The notes under the pieces: model-generated | What the model saw: only the letters and a program-made list of their open reading frames with translations | What the model was told of the DNA's origin: nothing | Databases searched by the model: none | In this document: positions 27,901 through 36,478 of the stretch, in pieces | How the letters are laid out: each line of letters starts with the position of its first letter | How positions within the stretch are numbered: position 1 is the stretch's first letter | NCBI RefSeq assembly: GCF_001184025.1 | Contig: NZ_BBYG01000012.1 | Location: 186,001-250,000, forward strand | Direction: 5' to 3' | DNA: 64,000 nt | From: Streptomyces maremycinicus | GTDB lineage: Bacteria; Actinomycetota; Actinomycetes; Streptomycetales; Streptomycetaceae | Translations under genes and position numbers: made by a program

Positions 27901-28374
27901 ATGACTGCGACGGACCCCGCGCTCACCGCTCTCGCCCAGGGCTGGTGCGCCCTCTCCCTGCTGCACGGGAGGATCGAGGCCCACATCGAGCGCGCGCTCC
28001 AGAGCCGGCACGACCTGAGCGTGCGCGAGTACTACCTGCTCGACGTCCTCAGCCGACAGCACGACGGCGACGGCGGACATCTCCAGATGAAGCAGGTGGC
28101 CGACGCGGTCGTCCTCAGCCAGAGCGCGACCACCCGGCTGGTGACCCGCCTCGAGGACCGCGGCCTGCTCGAGCGCTATCTGTGCCCCACCGACCGACGG
28201 GGCATCTACACCAACGTCACCGACGCCGGTCTGAAGCTCCTCGCCGAAGCCCGTCCCACCAACGACGCCGCCCTGCGCCAGGCACTCGACGAAGCCGCCA
28301 GGAACCCGGAACTGGCGCCGCTGGTACGGGTCGTGGAGTCACTGAACACGCCCGTCGCCGCCGTGGACGCTTAG
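27901..28374 (+). CDS. MarR-family transcriptional regulator
   Basis: 157 residues with the MarR winged helix: LSVREYYLLDVLSRQ, LQMKQVADAVVLSQSATTRLVTRLEDRGLLER, and the wing CPTDRRGIYTNVTDAG. Strong GGAGGAG lies just upstream of ATG 27901. It is divergent from the MFS exporter and is likely its repressor, de-repressed by a small-molecule ligand (inference). Confidence 0.92.
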   Translation: MTATDPALTALAQGWCALSLLHGRIEAHIERALQSRHDLSVREYYLLDVLSRQHDGDGGHLQMKQVADAVVLSQSATTRLVTRLEDRGLLERYLCPTDRRGIYTNVTDAGLKLLAEARPTNDAALRQALDEAARNPELAPLVRVVESLNTPVAAVDA

Positions 28375-28384
28375 GGTTGCGGGC

Positions 28385-28837
28385 ATGGGAGATCTTGAAA
28401 TACGGGCCGCCGCCGCCGAGGACATACCCGCGATCGTCGCCATGCTCGCCGACGACCCCCTGGGCGCACAGCGCGAGTCGCCGGACGATCTCAGCCCTTA
28501 TCTGACCGCGCTGGAACGACTCACCGCCGACCCGAACCAGCGCCAGGTCGTCGCGGTCCGCGAGGGACGAGTTGTCGGAACGCTCCAGTTGACGATCATC
28601 CCGGGCCTGTCCCGGCGCGGCTCGACCAGGTCGATCATCGAAGGCGTGCGGGTGCACGCCGACGAGCGTGGCAGTGGTCTGGGCACACGGTTCATCGAGT
28701 GGGCCATCGAGGAATCCCGGCGTGAGAACTGCCAGTTGGTGCAGCTCACCTCCGACAGCTCACGCACCGACGCCCGCCGCTTCTACGAGCGCCTGGGCTT
28801 CGTCGCGTCCCACGTGGGCTTCAAGCTCCAGCTCTGA
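28385..28837 (+). CDS. GNAT N-acetyltransferase
   Basis: 150 residues. The acetyl-CoA-binding motif is GVRVHADERGSGLGTRFIEW (about 87-106), followed by NCQLVQLTSDSSRTDARRFYERLGF (about 113-138), the typical C-terminal motif B. It lies ten bases after the MarR stop, probably in the same transcript. Substrate unknown. Its 3' end is followed by a parS palindrome. Confidence 0.88.
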   Translation: MGDLEIRAAAAEDIPAIVAMLADDPLGAQRESPDDLSPYLTALERLTADPNQRQVVAVREGRVVGTLQLTIIPGLSRRGSTRSIIEGVRVHADERGSGLGTRFIEWAIEESRRENCQLVQLTSDSSRTDARRFYERLGFVASHVGFKLQL

Positions 28838-28865
28838 GGTCTCCGAGTACGAGCAGAAGCGCCTT

Positions 28866-28879
28866 GTTTCACGTGAAAC
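28866..28879. other. parS site (perfect), in a 34-bp palindrome between convergent genes
   Basis: Perfect GTTTCACGTGAAAC at the centre of a perfect 34-bp palindrome (28856-28889, half-site GAAGCGCCTTGTTTCAC). It lies between the GNAT stop (28837) and the beta-lactamase-like stop (28904), where a bidirectional terminator is expected. Confidence 0.92.
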
Positions 28880-28903
28880 AAGGCGCTTCCTCTGTAGGGG
28901 CGG

Positions 28904-30289
28904 CTATCCGATGCCGCGCCAACCCTCCGGGTCGATGCCACCGGGCACAGCAGCCCTCTCGTCGTACGGCTGACGCGTGAACACGAACGACCCGAGGTCC
29001 AGGTGGTCCACGCTCCCGTCCGGCCGCCGTACGGCCCGCAGAAGCTCTCCCGCGTAGTAGCCCTCCAGGCCGGTCCAGGTGCCGTCCCCGTTCGGCCTGA
29101 ACCGGGAGCGCCGGCCACCGCCGGACAACGGTCCCAGGGAGACCATCCCGTCGGCCGTCACCCGGAGCGCGAAGGGGCTGGTCCCCCAGTGCCACTGACC
29201 CGCCAGCTCCAGGACGGCGGGGTCCACATCCCGCAGCAGACGCCACGGCTCGGGAATCCGCGGCTCGGCCTCGGCGACGATCCGTACGAGATCGGCGGCC
29301 ACCTGGGACGTCAGAAGGCCGGACGTGCAGTTGGCGAGCACCACCGCGGCCACGTCGTCCGCCACATCGATGGTGAGGGTGGCCAGGAAGCCGGGTACCG
29401 AGCCGGAGTGGCCCACGAGCAGACGGCCGTCCCGGTGCTGGATCTGTAGTCCGAGTCCATAGGTGGCCCCGTCCGCCACGTCGGCCGGCCCGGCCGGTGC
29501 CGCGGGCGTCCACATCTCGCGCAGGGTCTCCGCGCTCAGCACGCGGTCGTCGCCCCGGGCCAGAAAGGCGGCGAAGCGCGCGAGGTCGCCGGTCGTGGAC
29601 CAGAGCTGGCCTGCCGGGGCCATCCGCCCGAAGTCCTCGGCGGGCTCGGGCAGCATCACATCGGCCCAGGGATGAACCGCCCAGCCGCCCGCCGCCGGAG
29701 CCTGTGATCTGACACTCGTGCGATCCAGGCCCAGAGGTTCGAGAACTTCCCGCCGCAGAACCTCCTCCCAGGGCGCCCCGCGGAGCTCCTCCACGAGAGC
29801 ACCCAGAAGCGCGTAACCGGGGTTCGAGTAGTGATGGCGCCGGCCGGCCGGGAACGGGGCGGCCCGGTCGCCGAGGACATCGGCGAGCCCCGGCCGCAGC
29901 GAACCCGGGGTCCGCTCCCACCAGGGGCCGGGCGACTCGGCCGCCAACCCACCGGTGTGGGCGAGCAGTTCGGCCACCGTGGCCTCCCCCGCGCCGGTGC
30001 CGGGCAGGTGCTTCTCCAGCGGGTCCTCGAGGCCGAGCACTCCCTCGTCACGCAGTCGCAGCACGAGCACGGCGGTGAAGGTCTTGGTGATCGAGCCGAT
30101 CCGGTACTGCACGTTCTCGTCCGGCGCGTGTCCGTCGACCGAGGTCCGCGCCCCGTGCCACACGGCCCGTCCGTCCCGTACGACCGCGGCGACCAGCGAC
30201 GGAGCCCGTCCCTCGGCCTGGGCCACGGCGACGCGGTGCAGCAACGCCCGCCGGGTACCGGGAAGGAGCTCATCCTGAGGTGTCGTCAT
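28904..30289 (-). CDS. Beta-lactamase-family serine hydrolase (class C-like)
   Basis: 461 residues. The SxxK motif SITK (Ser66, Lys69), a YSN motif (HHYSNPGYALLG, about 155) and a later HSGS motif (about 298) define the penicillin-recognising fold, followed by a lipocalin-like C-terminal domain (about 350-455; FRPNGDGTWTGLEGYYAGE). There is no signal peptide, so it is probably a cytoplasmic esterase/D-aminopeptidase-like enzyme and not a resistance beta-lactamase. Its start is 129 bases before the divergent reductase gene. Confidence 0.9.
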   Translation of the reverse strand: MTTPQDELLPGTRRALLHRVAVAQAEGRAPSLVAAVVRDGRAVWHGARTSVDGHAPDENVQYRIGSITKTFTAVLVLRLRDEGVLGLEDPLEKHLPGTGAGEATVAELLAHTGGLAAESPGPWWERTPGSLRPGLADVLGDRAAPFPAGRRHHYSNPGYALLGALVEELRGAPWEEVLRREVLEPLGLDRTSVRSQAPAAGGWAVHPWADVMLPEPAEDFGRMAPAGQLWSTTGDLARFAAFLARGDDRVLSAETLREMWTPAAPAGPADVADGATYGLGLQIQHRDGRLLVGHSGSVPGFLATLTIDVADDVAAVVLANCTSGLLTSQVAADLVRIVAEAEPRIPEPWRLLRDVDPAVLELAGQWHWGTSPFALRVTADGMVSLGPLSGGGRRSRFRPNGDGTWTGLEGYYAGELLRAVRRPDGSVDHLDLGSFVFTRQPYDERAAVPGGIDPEGWRGIG

Positions 30290-30418
30290 GGGCCCAGTCC
30301 ATCCGCCCGCGCGGCCGGCGTCGAGCTCATTTCGCCGCGGCGCCTGTCTCGGAGCCGATGAGATTCCCGCACCGCGTCGGTCTGCACGCGTGAGACCGAT
30401 TCACGGAAGGCTGGCGCC

Positions 30419-30982
30419 ATGCGGAAACTGATCTACGGCATGAACCTGTCCCTGGACGGCTACACCGCGGCGCCCGGCGACGACATCGGCTGGAGCGTGC
30501 CGAGCGACGAGCTGTTCCAGTTCTGGTCCGACCAGCTGCGGGCGACCGATCTGACGCTGTACGGGCGCAGGCTGTGGCAGACGATGAGCTCCTACTGGCC
30601 GACCGGCGACCAGCGGCCCGACGCCACCCCGGCGGAGATCGAGTTCGCGCGCCGATGGCGGGACATGTCGAAGGTGGTGTTCTCCTCGACGATCGACGAG
30701 GTCGACTGGAACACCCGCCTGGTCACCGGCGACGCCGTCGCCGAGATCGCCCGGCTCAAGGCCCAGGACGGCGGCCCGATGGACATCGGCGGCGCGACGC
30801 TCGCCGGGGCGGCCATGCGGGCCGGGCTGATCGACGAGTACGTGCTGGCTACCGCGCCGGTCCTGGTGGGCGGCGGCACGCCGTTCTTCGCCGGGCTGGA
30901 CAACTGGGTGAACCTGAACCTGGTGGAGACGCGGACGTTTCCCTCCGGCGTGATCCTCACCAGGTACGAGACGAGGCGCTGA
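30419..30982 (+). CDS. RibD C-terminal-type (dihydrofolate reductase family) protein
   Basis: 187 residues, starting MRKLIYGMNLSLDGYTAAPG, the signature of the YwjB/YyaP reductase group. Further motifs are LYGRRLWQTMSSYW, KVVFSSTIDEVDWNTRLV and MDIGGATLAGAAMRAGLIDEY. It probably uses NADPH on an unknown substrate. It ends 12 bases before the dnaB stop on the opposite strand, so the two genes converge with almost no spacer. Confidence 0.9.
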   Translation: MRKLIYGMNLSLDGYTAAPGDDIGWSVPSDELFQFWSDQLRATDLTLYGRRLWQTMSSYWPTGDQRPDATPAEIEFARRWRDMSKVVFSSTIDEVDWNTRLVTGDAVAEIARLKAQDGGPMDIGGATLAGAAMRAGLIDEYVLATAPVLVGGGTPFFAGLDNWVNLNLVETRTFPSGVILTRYETRR

Positions 30983-30994
30983 GCGGGCACCGGA

Positions 30995-32473
30995 TCAGGT
31001 CTGCGCCATGTCCACGAAGCGGGAGTAGTGGCCCTGGAAGGCGACGGTGATCGTGGCCGTAGGGCCGTTACGGTGCTTGCCCACGATGATGTCCGCCTCG
31101 CCCGCGCGCGGGGACTCCTTCTCGTAGGCGTCCTCACGGTGCAGCAGGATGACCATGTCCGCGTCCTGCTCGATGGAGCCGGACTCACGCAGGTCGGACA
31201 CCATCGGCTTCTTGTCGGTGCGCTGTTCGGGACCACGGTTGAGCTGCGAGAGCGCGATCACCGGGACCTCCAGCTCCTTGGCCAGCAGCTTGAGGTTACG
31301 GGACATGTCCGAGACCTCCTGCTGACGGCTTTCGGAGCGTTTGGACCCACCGGCCTGCATCAGCTGGAGATAGTCGATGATCACGAGCTTGATGTCGTTG
31401 CGCTGCTTCAGCCGGCGGCACTTGGCCCGGATCTCCATCATCGACAGGTTCGGGGAGTCGTCGATGTACAGCGGTGCGGAGGACACCTCGGGCATCCGGC
31501 GCGCCAGACGCGTCCAGTCCTCGTCCGTCATGGTGCCGGAACGCATGTGGTGCAGGGCGACCCGGGCTTCGGCGGAGAGAAGGCGCATCGCGATCTCGTT
31601 GCGCCCCATTTCCAGGGAGAAGATGACGCTGGGCAGGTTGTGTTTGATCGACGCCGCGCGCGCGAAGTCCAGCGCGAGCGTCGACTTGCCCATGGCGGGA
31701 CGCGCCGCGATGACGATCATCTGGCCGGGGTGCAGGCCGTTGGTGAGCGAGTCGAGGTCCGTGAATCCGGTGGGCACACCCGTCATCTCGCCGCTGCGCG
31801 AGCCGATCGCCTCGATCTCGTCGAGGGCACCCTCCATGATGTCGCCGAGCGGCAGGTAGTCCTCACTGGTGCGCTGCTCGGTGACCGCGTAGATCTCGGC
31901 CTGGGCGCGGTTGACGATCTCGTCGACGTCGTCGTCGCCCGCGTATCCCATCTGCGTGATGCGGGTGCCGGCCTCCACCAGGCGGCGCAGCACGGCGCGT
32001 TCGTGGACGATCTCCGCGTAGTACTCGGCGTTGGCGGCCGTCGGCACCGTCTGGACGAGGGTGTGCAGATAGGACGCCCCGCCGACCTTGTTGATCTCAC
32101 CGCGTTTGGTGAGCTCGGCGGCGATCGTGATGGGGTCGGCCGGCTCGCCCTTGGCGTAGACGTCCAGGATCGCCTGGTAGATCGTCTCGTGCGCGGGCTT
32201 GTAGAAGTCGTGGCCCTTGAGGACCTCGACCACGTCGGCGATGGCGTCCTTGGACAGCAGCATGCCGCCGAGGACCGACTGCTCGGCGTCCAGGTCCTGC
32301 GGCGGTACCCGCTCGAAGGCGGTGCCACCGCCTTCCCACTCGCCGCTGTCCCGACCGCGGTCGTGCTGTTCGTCACGACCGCGCCCTCCTTCGCCGCGCC
32401 GCCGGGCCGGAGGCAGACGATCACTGGGCCCGCTGTCGGCCCACGGGTCGTCCAAGGGCTCGGAAATGCTCAC
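30995..32473 (-). CDS. dnaB: Replicative DNA helicase DnaB
   Basis: 492-residue hexameric helicase that unwinds DNA at the replication fork. The N-terminal domain begins at FERVPPQDLDAEQSVLGGML (after a disordered charged stretch of about 55 residues). The C-terminal RecA-like domain has Walker A ARPAMGKSTLA, Walker B LVIIDYLQLMQ, and the downstream SQLNRG and DLRESGSIEQDAD motifs. GTG 32473 follows GGAGGAGG; length agrees with other Streptomyces DnaB (about 490). No intein interrupts it. Its promoter region contains DnaA-box-like 9-mers. Confidence 0.96.
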   Translation of the reverse strand: MSISEPLDDPWADSGPSDRLPPARRRGEGGRGRDEQHDRGRDSGEWEGGGTAFERVPPQDLDAEQSVLGGMLLSKDAIADVVEVLKGHDFYKPAHETIYQAILDVYAKGEPADPITIAAELTKRGEINKVGGASYLHTLVQTVPTAANAEYYAEIVHERAVLRRLVEAGTRITQMGYAGDDDVDEIVNRAQAEIYAVTEQRTSEDYLPLGDIMEGALDEIEAIGSRSGEMTGVPTGFTDLDSLTNGLHPGQMIVIAARPAMGKSTLALDFARAASIKHNLPSVIFSLEMGRNEIAMRLLSAEARVALHHMRSGTMTDEDWTRLARRMPEVSSAPLYIDDSPNLSMMEIRAKCRRLKQRNDIKLVIIDYLQLMQAGGSKRSESRQQEVSDMSRNLKLLAKELEVPVIALSQLNRGPEQRTDKKPMVSDLRESGSIEQDADMVILLHREDAYEKESPRAGEADIIVGKHRNGPTATITVAFQGHYSRFVDMAQT

Positions 32474-32654
32474 CGAGCAGCCTCCTCCCGTCCGCCGAGC
32501 GGACCTCGCCATGCCTTCTTTCTACGGCACGGCACTGACAATCGAGAGCGCCAACTCCGGTTGTGGCGCGTCGGTTTTATGAGGGTTTCCTCGGCCGACG
32601 GACGGAGCGGGCGCCGGACCACGGTAGGCCCGTCTGCACCGTCAGCCAATCTGG

Positions 32655-32743
32655 TTATCCACAGGCCATGTGGACGACGGCCCCGATGCTGTGGAGAACT
32701 CCGCGAAACCTGTGCACGACCCGGTGGACAGCGCTGTGAACAA
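32655..32743. promoter_or_regulatory. Cluster of DnaA-box-like sequences upstream of dnaB
   Basis: TTATCCACA at 32655-32663 is the canonical DnaA box. TGTGGACGA (32669), TGTGGAGAA (32690) and TGTGAACAA (32735) are each one mismatch from the reverse complement of the Streptomyces box TTGTCCACA. Weaker two-mismatch versions occur at 32711 and 32723. Read directly from sequence; binding is inferred. Confidence 0.7.
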
Positions 32744-32908
32744 GCCCTCGACTTTTCTTACGGAGCGTCGCTGACCTGCACTTTCCCCATCCACCGGCTG
32801 TGCAGAAGAAAAAGTTGCCCGGTCGGGCCAAGATCTCTTCGAACGGCGCGCGAGAGGATACGCGACAAGAGAAGCAGTAAGGGTCACATGCGCACTGGAT
32901 CTCTTACC

Positions 32909-32917
32909 TGTGGACGA
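32909..32917. promoter_or_regulatory. Single DnaA-box-like 9-mer at the MATE promoter
   Basis: TGTGGACGA, one mismatch to the DnaA box (reverse), directly followed by TAGATT (32919-32924), a possible -10 element for a leaderless MATE transcript starting near 32932. Binding there would overlap the promoter. Confidence 0.5.
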
Positions 32918-32931
32918 TTAGATTGGTGGTC

Positions 32932-34269
32932 ATGACACAGGCACCCGCGCCCCCCGAGGCCGCCCGTCGGCGGCACGATCGAGAGATCGTCGCACTGGCC
33001 GTCCCGGCCTTCGGCGCGCTCGTCGCCGAGCCGCTGTTCGTCATGGCCGACAGCGCGATCGTCGGCCATCTCGGCACCGCCCAACTGGCCGGACTCGGCA
33101 TCGCCTCCGCTCTTCTGACGACAGCCGTCAGCGTCTTCGTCTTCCTCGCCTACGCCACCACCGCCGCCGTAGCGCGCCGCGTGGGCGCCGGTGATCTGCC
33201 GGCAGCCATCCGCCAGGGGATGGACGGCATCTGGCTGGCACTGCTCCTCGGCGCCGCCGTGATCGCGGCCACCCTGCCCACCGCTCCGGCACTCGTCGAA
33301 CTCTTCGGAGCCTCGGACACCGCCGCGCCCTACGCGACCACCTATCTGCGCGTCTCGGCGCTCGGTATCCCGGCCATGCTCGTCGTGCTGGCCGCGACCG
33401 GTGTGCTGCGTGGCCTCCAGGACACAAGGACTCCGCTCTATGTCGCCGTCGCGGGCTTCGTCGCCAACGCCGCTTTGAACGTCGTCCTCGTCTACGGCGC
33501 GGGCCTCGGGATCGCAGGCTCCGCCTGGGGCACCGTGATCGCCCAGTGGGGCATGGCCGTCGTCTACCTCGCCGTGGTGGTCCGTGGAGCCCGGCGCCAT
33601 GGCGCGTCGCTGCGCCCTGATGCCGCCGGCATCAGGGCCTCCGCCCAGGCCGGGGTTCCCCTGCTGGTCCGCACGCTCTCGCTGCGGGCCATTCTGATGA
33701 TCGCCACCGCCGTCGCCGCCCGCCTCGGGGACGACGACATCGCCGCGCATCAGATCGCTCTGGGCTTGTGGAGCCTGCTGGCCTTCGCTCTCGACGCCAT
33801 CGCGATAGCCGGGCAGGCCATCATCGGACGGTATCTCGGTGCGGACGACGCTCAGGGCGCCCGTGACGTCTGCCGCCGCATGGTCCAGTGGGGCATCGCC
33901 GTGGGTGCCGTGCTCGGGCTGCTGGTCGTGATCGCCCGCCCGCTGTTCCTGCCGCTCTTCACCGGCGACCCCGCGGTGAAGGAAGCCGCGCTGCCCGCTC
34001 TTCTCGTGGTGGCGCTCTCCCAGCCCGTCTGCGGCATCGTCTTCGTACTGGACGGTGTGCTGATGGGCGCGGGCGACGGCCCCTATCTCGCTTGGGCGAT
34101 GGTTCTCACCCTGGCGGTCTTCGCTCCGGTGGCCCTGCTGGTGCCGGTTCTCGGCGGCGGACTGACCGCCGTATGGGGAGCGATGACCCTGATGATGGCG
34201 GTCCGCATGCTGACCCTGTGGCTACGGGCCCGCTCCGGTCGCTGGATCATCACCGGCGCCAGCCGCTGA
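32932..34269 (+). CDS. MATE-family multidrug exporter
   Basis: 445 residues with about 12 membrane helices. MATE motifs are ALAVPAFGALVAEPLFVMADSA, VGHLGTAQLAGLGIAS, TGVLRGLQDTRTPLYVAV (conserved) and LDGVLMGAGD. Likely Na+ or H+ coupled export of cationic compounds. The ATG at 32932 lacks a Shine-Dalgarno and has a close -10-like hexamer, so translation may be leaderless. The stop is immediately followed by the 52-bp parS palindrome. Confidence 0.93.
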   Translation: MTQAPAPPEAARRRHDREIVALAVPAFGALVAEPLFVMADSAIVGHLGTAQLAGLGIASALLTTAVSVFVFLAYATTAAVARRVGAGDLPAAIRQGMDGIWLALLLGAAVIAATLPTAPALVELFGASDTAAPYATTYLRVSALGIPAMLVVLAATGVLRGLQDTRTPLYVAVAGFVANAALNVVLVYGAGLGIAGSAWGTVIAQWGMAVVYLAVVVRGARRHGASLRPDAAGIRASAQAGVPLLVRTLSLRAILMIATAVAARLGDDDIAAHQIALGLWSLLAFALDAIAIAGQAIIGRYLGADDAQGARDVCRRMVQWGIAVGAVLGLLVVIARPLFLPLFTGDPAVKEAALPALLVVALSQPVCGIVFVLDGVLMGAGDGPYLAWAMVLTLAVFAPVALLVPVLGGGLTAVWGAMTLMMAVRMLTLWLRARSGRWIITGASR

Positions 34270-34321
34270 CCGGTTCACCTGGCTCCCGGTTTCACGTGAA
34301 ACCGGGAGCCAGGTGAACCGG
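34270..34321. terminator. 52-bp perfect palindrome centred on parS, after the MATE gene
   Basis: Begins at the base after the MATE stop codon. Every base pairs: half-site CCGGTTCACCTGGCTCCCGG then TTTCAC, with the parS core 34289-34302 in the middle. Read as RNA it would be a 26-bp stem with no loop beyond the central bases. It probably terminates transcription and is also a ParB site. Confidence 0.7.
34289..34302. other. parS site (perfect), centre of the 52-bp palindrome
   Basis: GTTTCACGTGAAAC at the centre of the longest palindrome I found in this window. Confidence 0.92.
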
Positions 34322-34340
34322 CCGGTCGTGCAGGACCGGT

Positions 34341-34354
34341 GTTTCACGTGAAAC
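34341..34354. other. parS site (perfect)
   Basis: GTTTCACGTGAAAC, 52 bases (start to start) from the previous site, between the MATE gene and the rplI terminator. Confidence 0.9.
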
Positions 34355-34362
34355 AGGCAAGC

Positions 34363-34399
34363 AGAAGGGGCCGCACCCCCGTGGAGTGCGGCCCCTTCT
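34363..34399 (-). terminator. Terminator of the rpsF-ssb-rpsR-rplI operon
   Basis: 13-bp perfect stem AGAAGGGGCCGCA ... TGCGGCCCCTTCT with an 11-base loop, 25 bases beyond the rplI stop. Confidence 0.8.
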
Positions 34400-34424
34400 C
34401 AGCTCTTCGAGCCAAGCGCGGCGA

Positions 34425-34871
34425 TCAGGCCGCGACGACCTCGATGTTGACCTTGGCGGCAACCTCGGGGTGCAGACGCACGGACGTCACGTGGGCGCCC
34501 AGGGTCTTGATCGCCGAGCCGAGCTCGATGCGGCGCTTGTCGACCTCGGGGCCACCGGCAGCCTTGATCGCGGAAGCGATGTCGGCCGGGGTGACGGAAC
34601 CGAAGAGACGACCGGCGTCGCCGGAGCGCACGGCCAGACGAACCTTGACGCCCTCGAGCTGGGCCTTCACGGAGTTGGCCTGCTCGATGGTCTGGATTTC
34701 GTGGATCTTGCGAGCACGACGGATCTGCTCGACGTCCTTCTCGCCACCCTTGGTCCAGCGGATAGCGAAATTCCGCGGGATCAGGTAGTTGCGAGCGTAA
34801 CCGTCCTTGACGTCGACGACGTCACCAGCGGCACCGAGGCCAGAGACCTCGTGGGTGAGGATGATCTTCAT
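34425..34871 (-). CDS. rplI: 50S ribosomal protein L9
   Basis: 148-residue large-subunit protein. The N-terminal signature [33 protein letters not shown] is diagnostic of L9; a linking helix (about 41-75) leads to the C-terminal rRNA-binding domain ([14 protein letters not shown]). Length is standard. Last gene of the rpsF operon; Shine-Dalgarno AAGGG lies upstream, 18 bases after the rpsR stop. Confidence 0.97.
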   Translation of the reverse strand: MKIILTHEVSGLGAAGDVVDVKDGYARNYLIPRNFAIRWTKGGEKDVEQIRRARKIHEIQTIEQANSVKAQLEGVKVRLAVRSGDAGRLFGSVTPADIASAIKAAGGPEVDKRRIELGSAIKTLGAHVTSVRLHPEVAAKVNIEVVAA

Positions 34872-34889
34872 TAGTCGGTCACCCTTCCC

Positions 34890-35126
34890 TTATCGCGCCT
34901 GGGCGGTGTACGGCAGCAGCGCCATCTCACGGCTGTTCTTGACGGCCGTGGCGACGTCACGCTGGTGCTGCGTGCAGTTGCCGGTCACGCGACGGGCACG
35001 GATCTTGCCGCGGTCGGAAATGAACTTCCGCAGCATGTTCGTGTCCTTGTAGTCCACGTACGTGACCTTGTCCTTGCAGAATGCGCAGACCTTCTTCTTA
35101 GGCTTGCGCACAGGCGGCTTCGCCAT
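34890..35126 (-). CDS. rpsR: 30S ribosomal protein S18
   Basis: 78 residues of S18, recognised by [26 protein letters not shown] and [21 protein letters not shown]. The N-terminus has CAFCKDK and a later Cys in TGNCTQHQ, so this is the zinc-ribbon (C+) form. Streptomyces often carries a second, zinc-free S18 copy elsewhere. Shine-Dalgarno AGGAGAAAC precedes the ATG. Third gene of the operon. Confidence 0.96.
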   Translation of the reverse strand: MAKPPVRKPKKKVCAFCKDKVTYVDYKDTNMLRKFISDRGKIRARRVTGNCTQHQRDVATAVKNSREMALLPYTAQAR

Positions 35127-35207
35127 GGTGTTTCTCCTGTGTGATCAAGAAGTGGGATACGACCCGCCCTCGACCCGGACAGGCCCGGAGAACCGGGCCC
35201 GAACGGC

Positions 35208-35819
35208 CTAGAAGGGGGGTTCGTCCGAGTAGCCGCCGCCGGAGCCGCCGCTGCTGCCGCCGGAGTTTCCACCCCAGCCGCCGCCACCGCCGGCGCCCTG
35301 GTTGCCGGCGGCAGGAGCGCCGGTAGCCCACGGGTCGTCGGCGGGAGCGCCGCCGCTCGGCTGGCCGCCGCCGGAGTTTCCACCCCAGCCGCCGCCCTGC
35401 TGGCCGCCACCGCCACCGCCGCCGTAACCACCCTGGCCGCCCTGGCCACCGCGGCCGGAAGCCTTGGTGACCTTGGCCGTGGCACTGCGCAGGCTGGCGC
35501 CGACTTCCTCGACGTCCAGTTCGTAGACCGTGCGCTTGACGCCCTCACGGTCCTCGTAGGACCGCTGCTTCAGCCGGCCCTGCACGATGACGCGCATGCC
35601 TCGCTGAAGCGACTCCGCGACGTTCTCCGCCGCCTGACGCCAGACCGAGCAGGTCAGGAACAGGCTCTCGCCGTCCTTCCACTCGTTCGTCTGGCGGTCG
35701 AAGGTGCGGGGAGTGGACGCGACACGGAACTTCGCGACCGCCGCACCGGAGGGGGTGAAGCGCAGCTCGGGGTCGTCGACAAGATTGCCGACGACCGTGA
35801 TGACGGTCTCGCCTGCCAT
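35208..35819 (-). CDS. ssb: Single-stranded DNA-binding protein
   Basis: 203 residues. An OB-fold domain (about 1-115) starts [21 protein letters not shown], with [18 protein letters not shown] and [21 protein letters not shown] Gly/Gln/Asn-rich flexible tail follows ([17 protein letters not shown], two WGGNSGG units), ending in the acidic SDEPPF tip that recruits replication and repair proteins. Lies between rpsF and rpsR, as in most bacteria. Shine-Dalgarno GAGAGGTTCC precedes the ATG. Confidence 0.97.
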   Translation of the reverse strand: MAGETVITVVGNLVDDPELRFTPSGAAVAKFRVASTPRTFDRQTNEWKDGESLFLTCSVWRQAAENVAESLQRGMRVIVQGRLKQRSYEDREGVKRTVYELDVEEVGASLRSATAKVTKASGRGGQGGQGGYGGGGGGGQQGGGWGGNSGGGQPSGGAPADDPWATGAPAAGNQGAGGGGGWGGNSGGSSGGSGGGYSDEPPF

Positions 35820-35900
35820 GGGGGAACCTCTCGGCGGGTTTGCTGCTGGCTGCTAGTGCTGCTGCTACTCAGAATCCCGAGATCAGCTGAGCTGGAGAGC

Positions 35901-36191
35901 TCAGTGGGTCTCGGGACGGAGGACCTTGGTCCGGAGGACCGACTCGTTCAGGTTCATCTGGCGGTCGAGCTCCTTGACGACCGCAGGCTCGGCCTGAAGG
36001 TCGATGACCGAGTAGATGCCCTCGGGCTTCTTCTTGATCTCGTACGAGAGACGACGGCGGCCCCAGGTGTCGACCTTCTCCACCTTTCCGTTGCCCTCAC
36101 GGACGACGGAGAGGAAGTTCTCGATCAGCGGAGAGACAGCGCGCTCTTCGAGATCGGGGTCGAGGATGACCATCACTTCGTAGTGACGCAT
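35901..36191 (-). CDS. rpsF: 30S ribosomal protein S6
   Basis: 96-residue S6: [66 protein letters not shown]. The start is fixed by AAAGGAGGTGGG just upstream. First gene of rpsF-ssb-rpsR-rplI. Its leader contains a hairpin CCACGG-tcgat-CCGTGG (36221-36237) just before the Shine-Dalgarno, possibly the feedback site used by S6:S18 complexes in other bacteria (not established here). Confidence 0.96.
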
Positions 36192-36478
36192 GTGGAACCC
36201 ACCTCCTTTGGACTCAGCGGCCACGGTCGATCCGTGGCAGGAGGGTTGTGATGCGTACGCAACGGTATCGGCCGCCACTGACAATCGGGGGTCGGCTGGC
36301 GACTTCCCCGCTCTCAGCTGGACGGACTCCCTGGCAATGCCTGGGCAGACACCGGTGCAGACGGTACAGACTACCTGCACACACGCTTCCGGTTGAAATC
36401 CGGCGTGGATGGCCGTCAGTCTGTACACGTCGGGTGTGTATGGCGCTACGATGCGCCGCCTTCCGCAGGAGGTGCCAC

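Larger units (their letters stand above)
32474..32931. other. dnaB / MATE divergent intergenic region with DnaA-box cluster
   Basis: 458 bases without a gene. The half next to the MATE gene carries DnaA-box-like 9-mers. The half next to dnaB contains its leader and presumably its promoter. No parS site is present. Confidence 0.7.

Noticed and set aside
28904-30289. Resistance beta-lactamase
   Set aside because: It has SITK, YSN and HSG-type motifs but no signal peptide, and a lipocalin-like C-terminal domain; more like a cytoplasmic esterase or peptidase.
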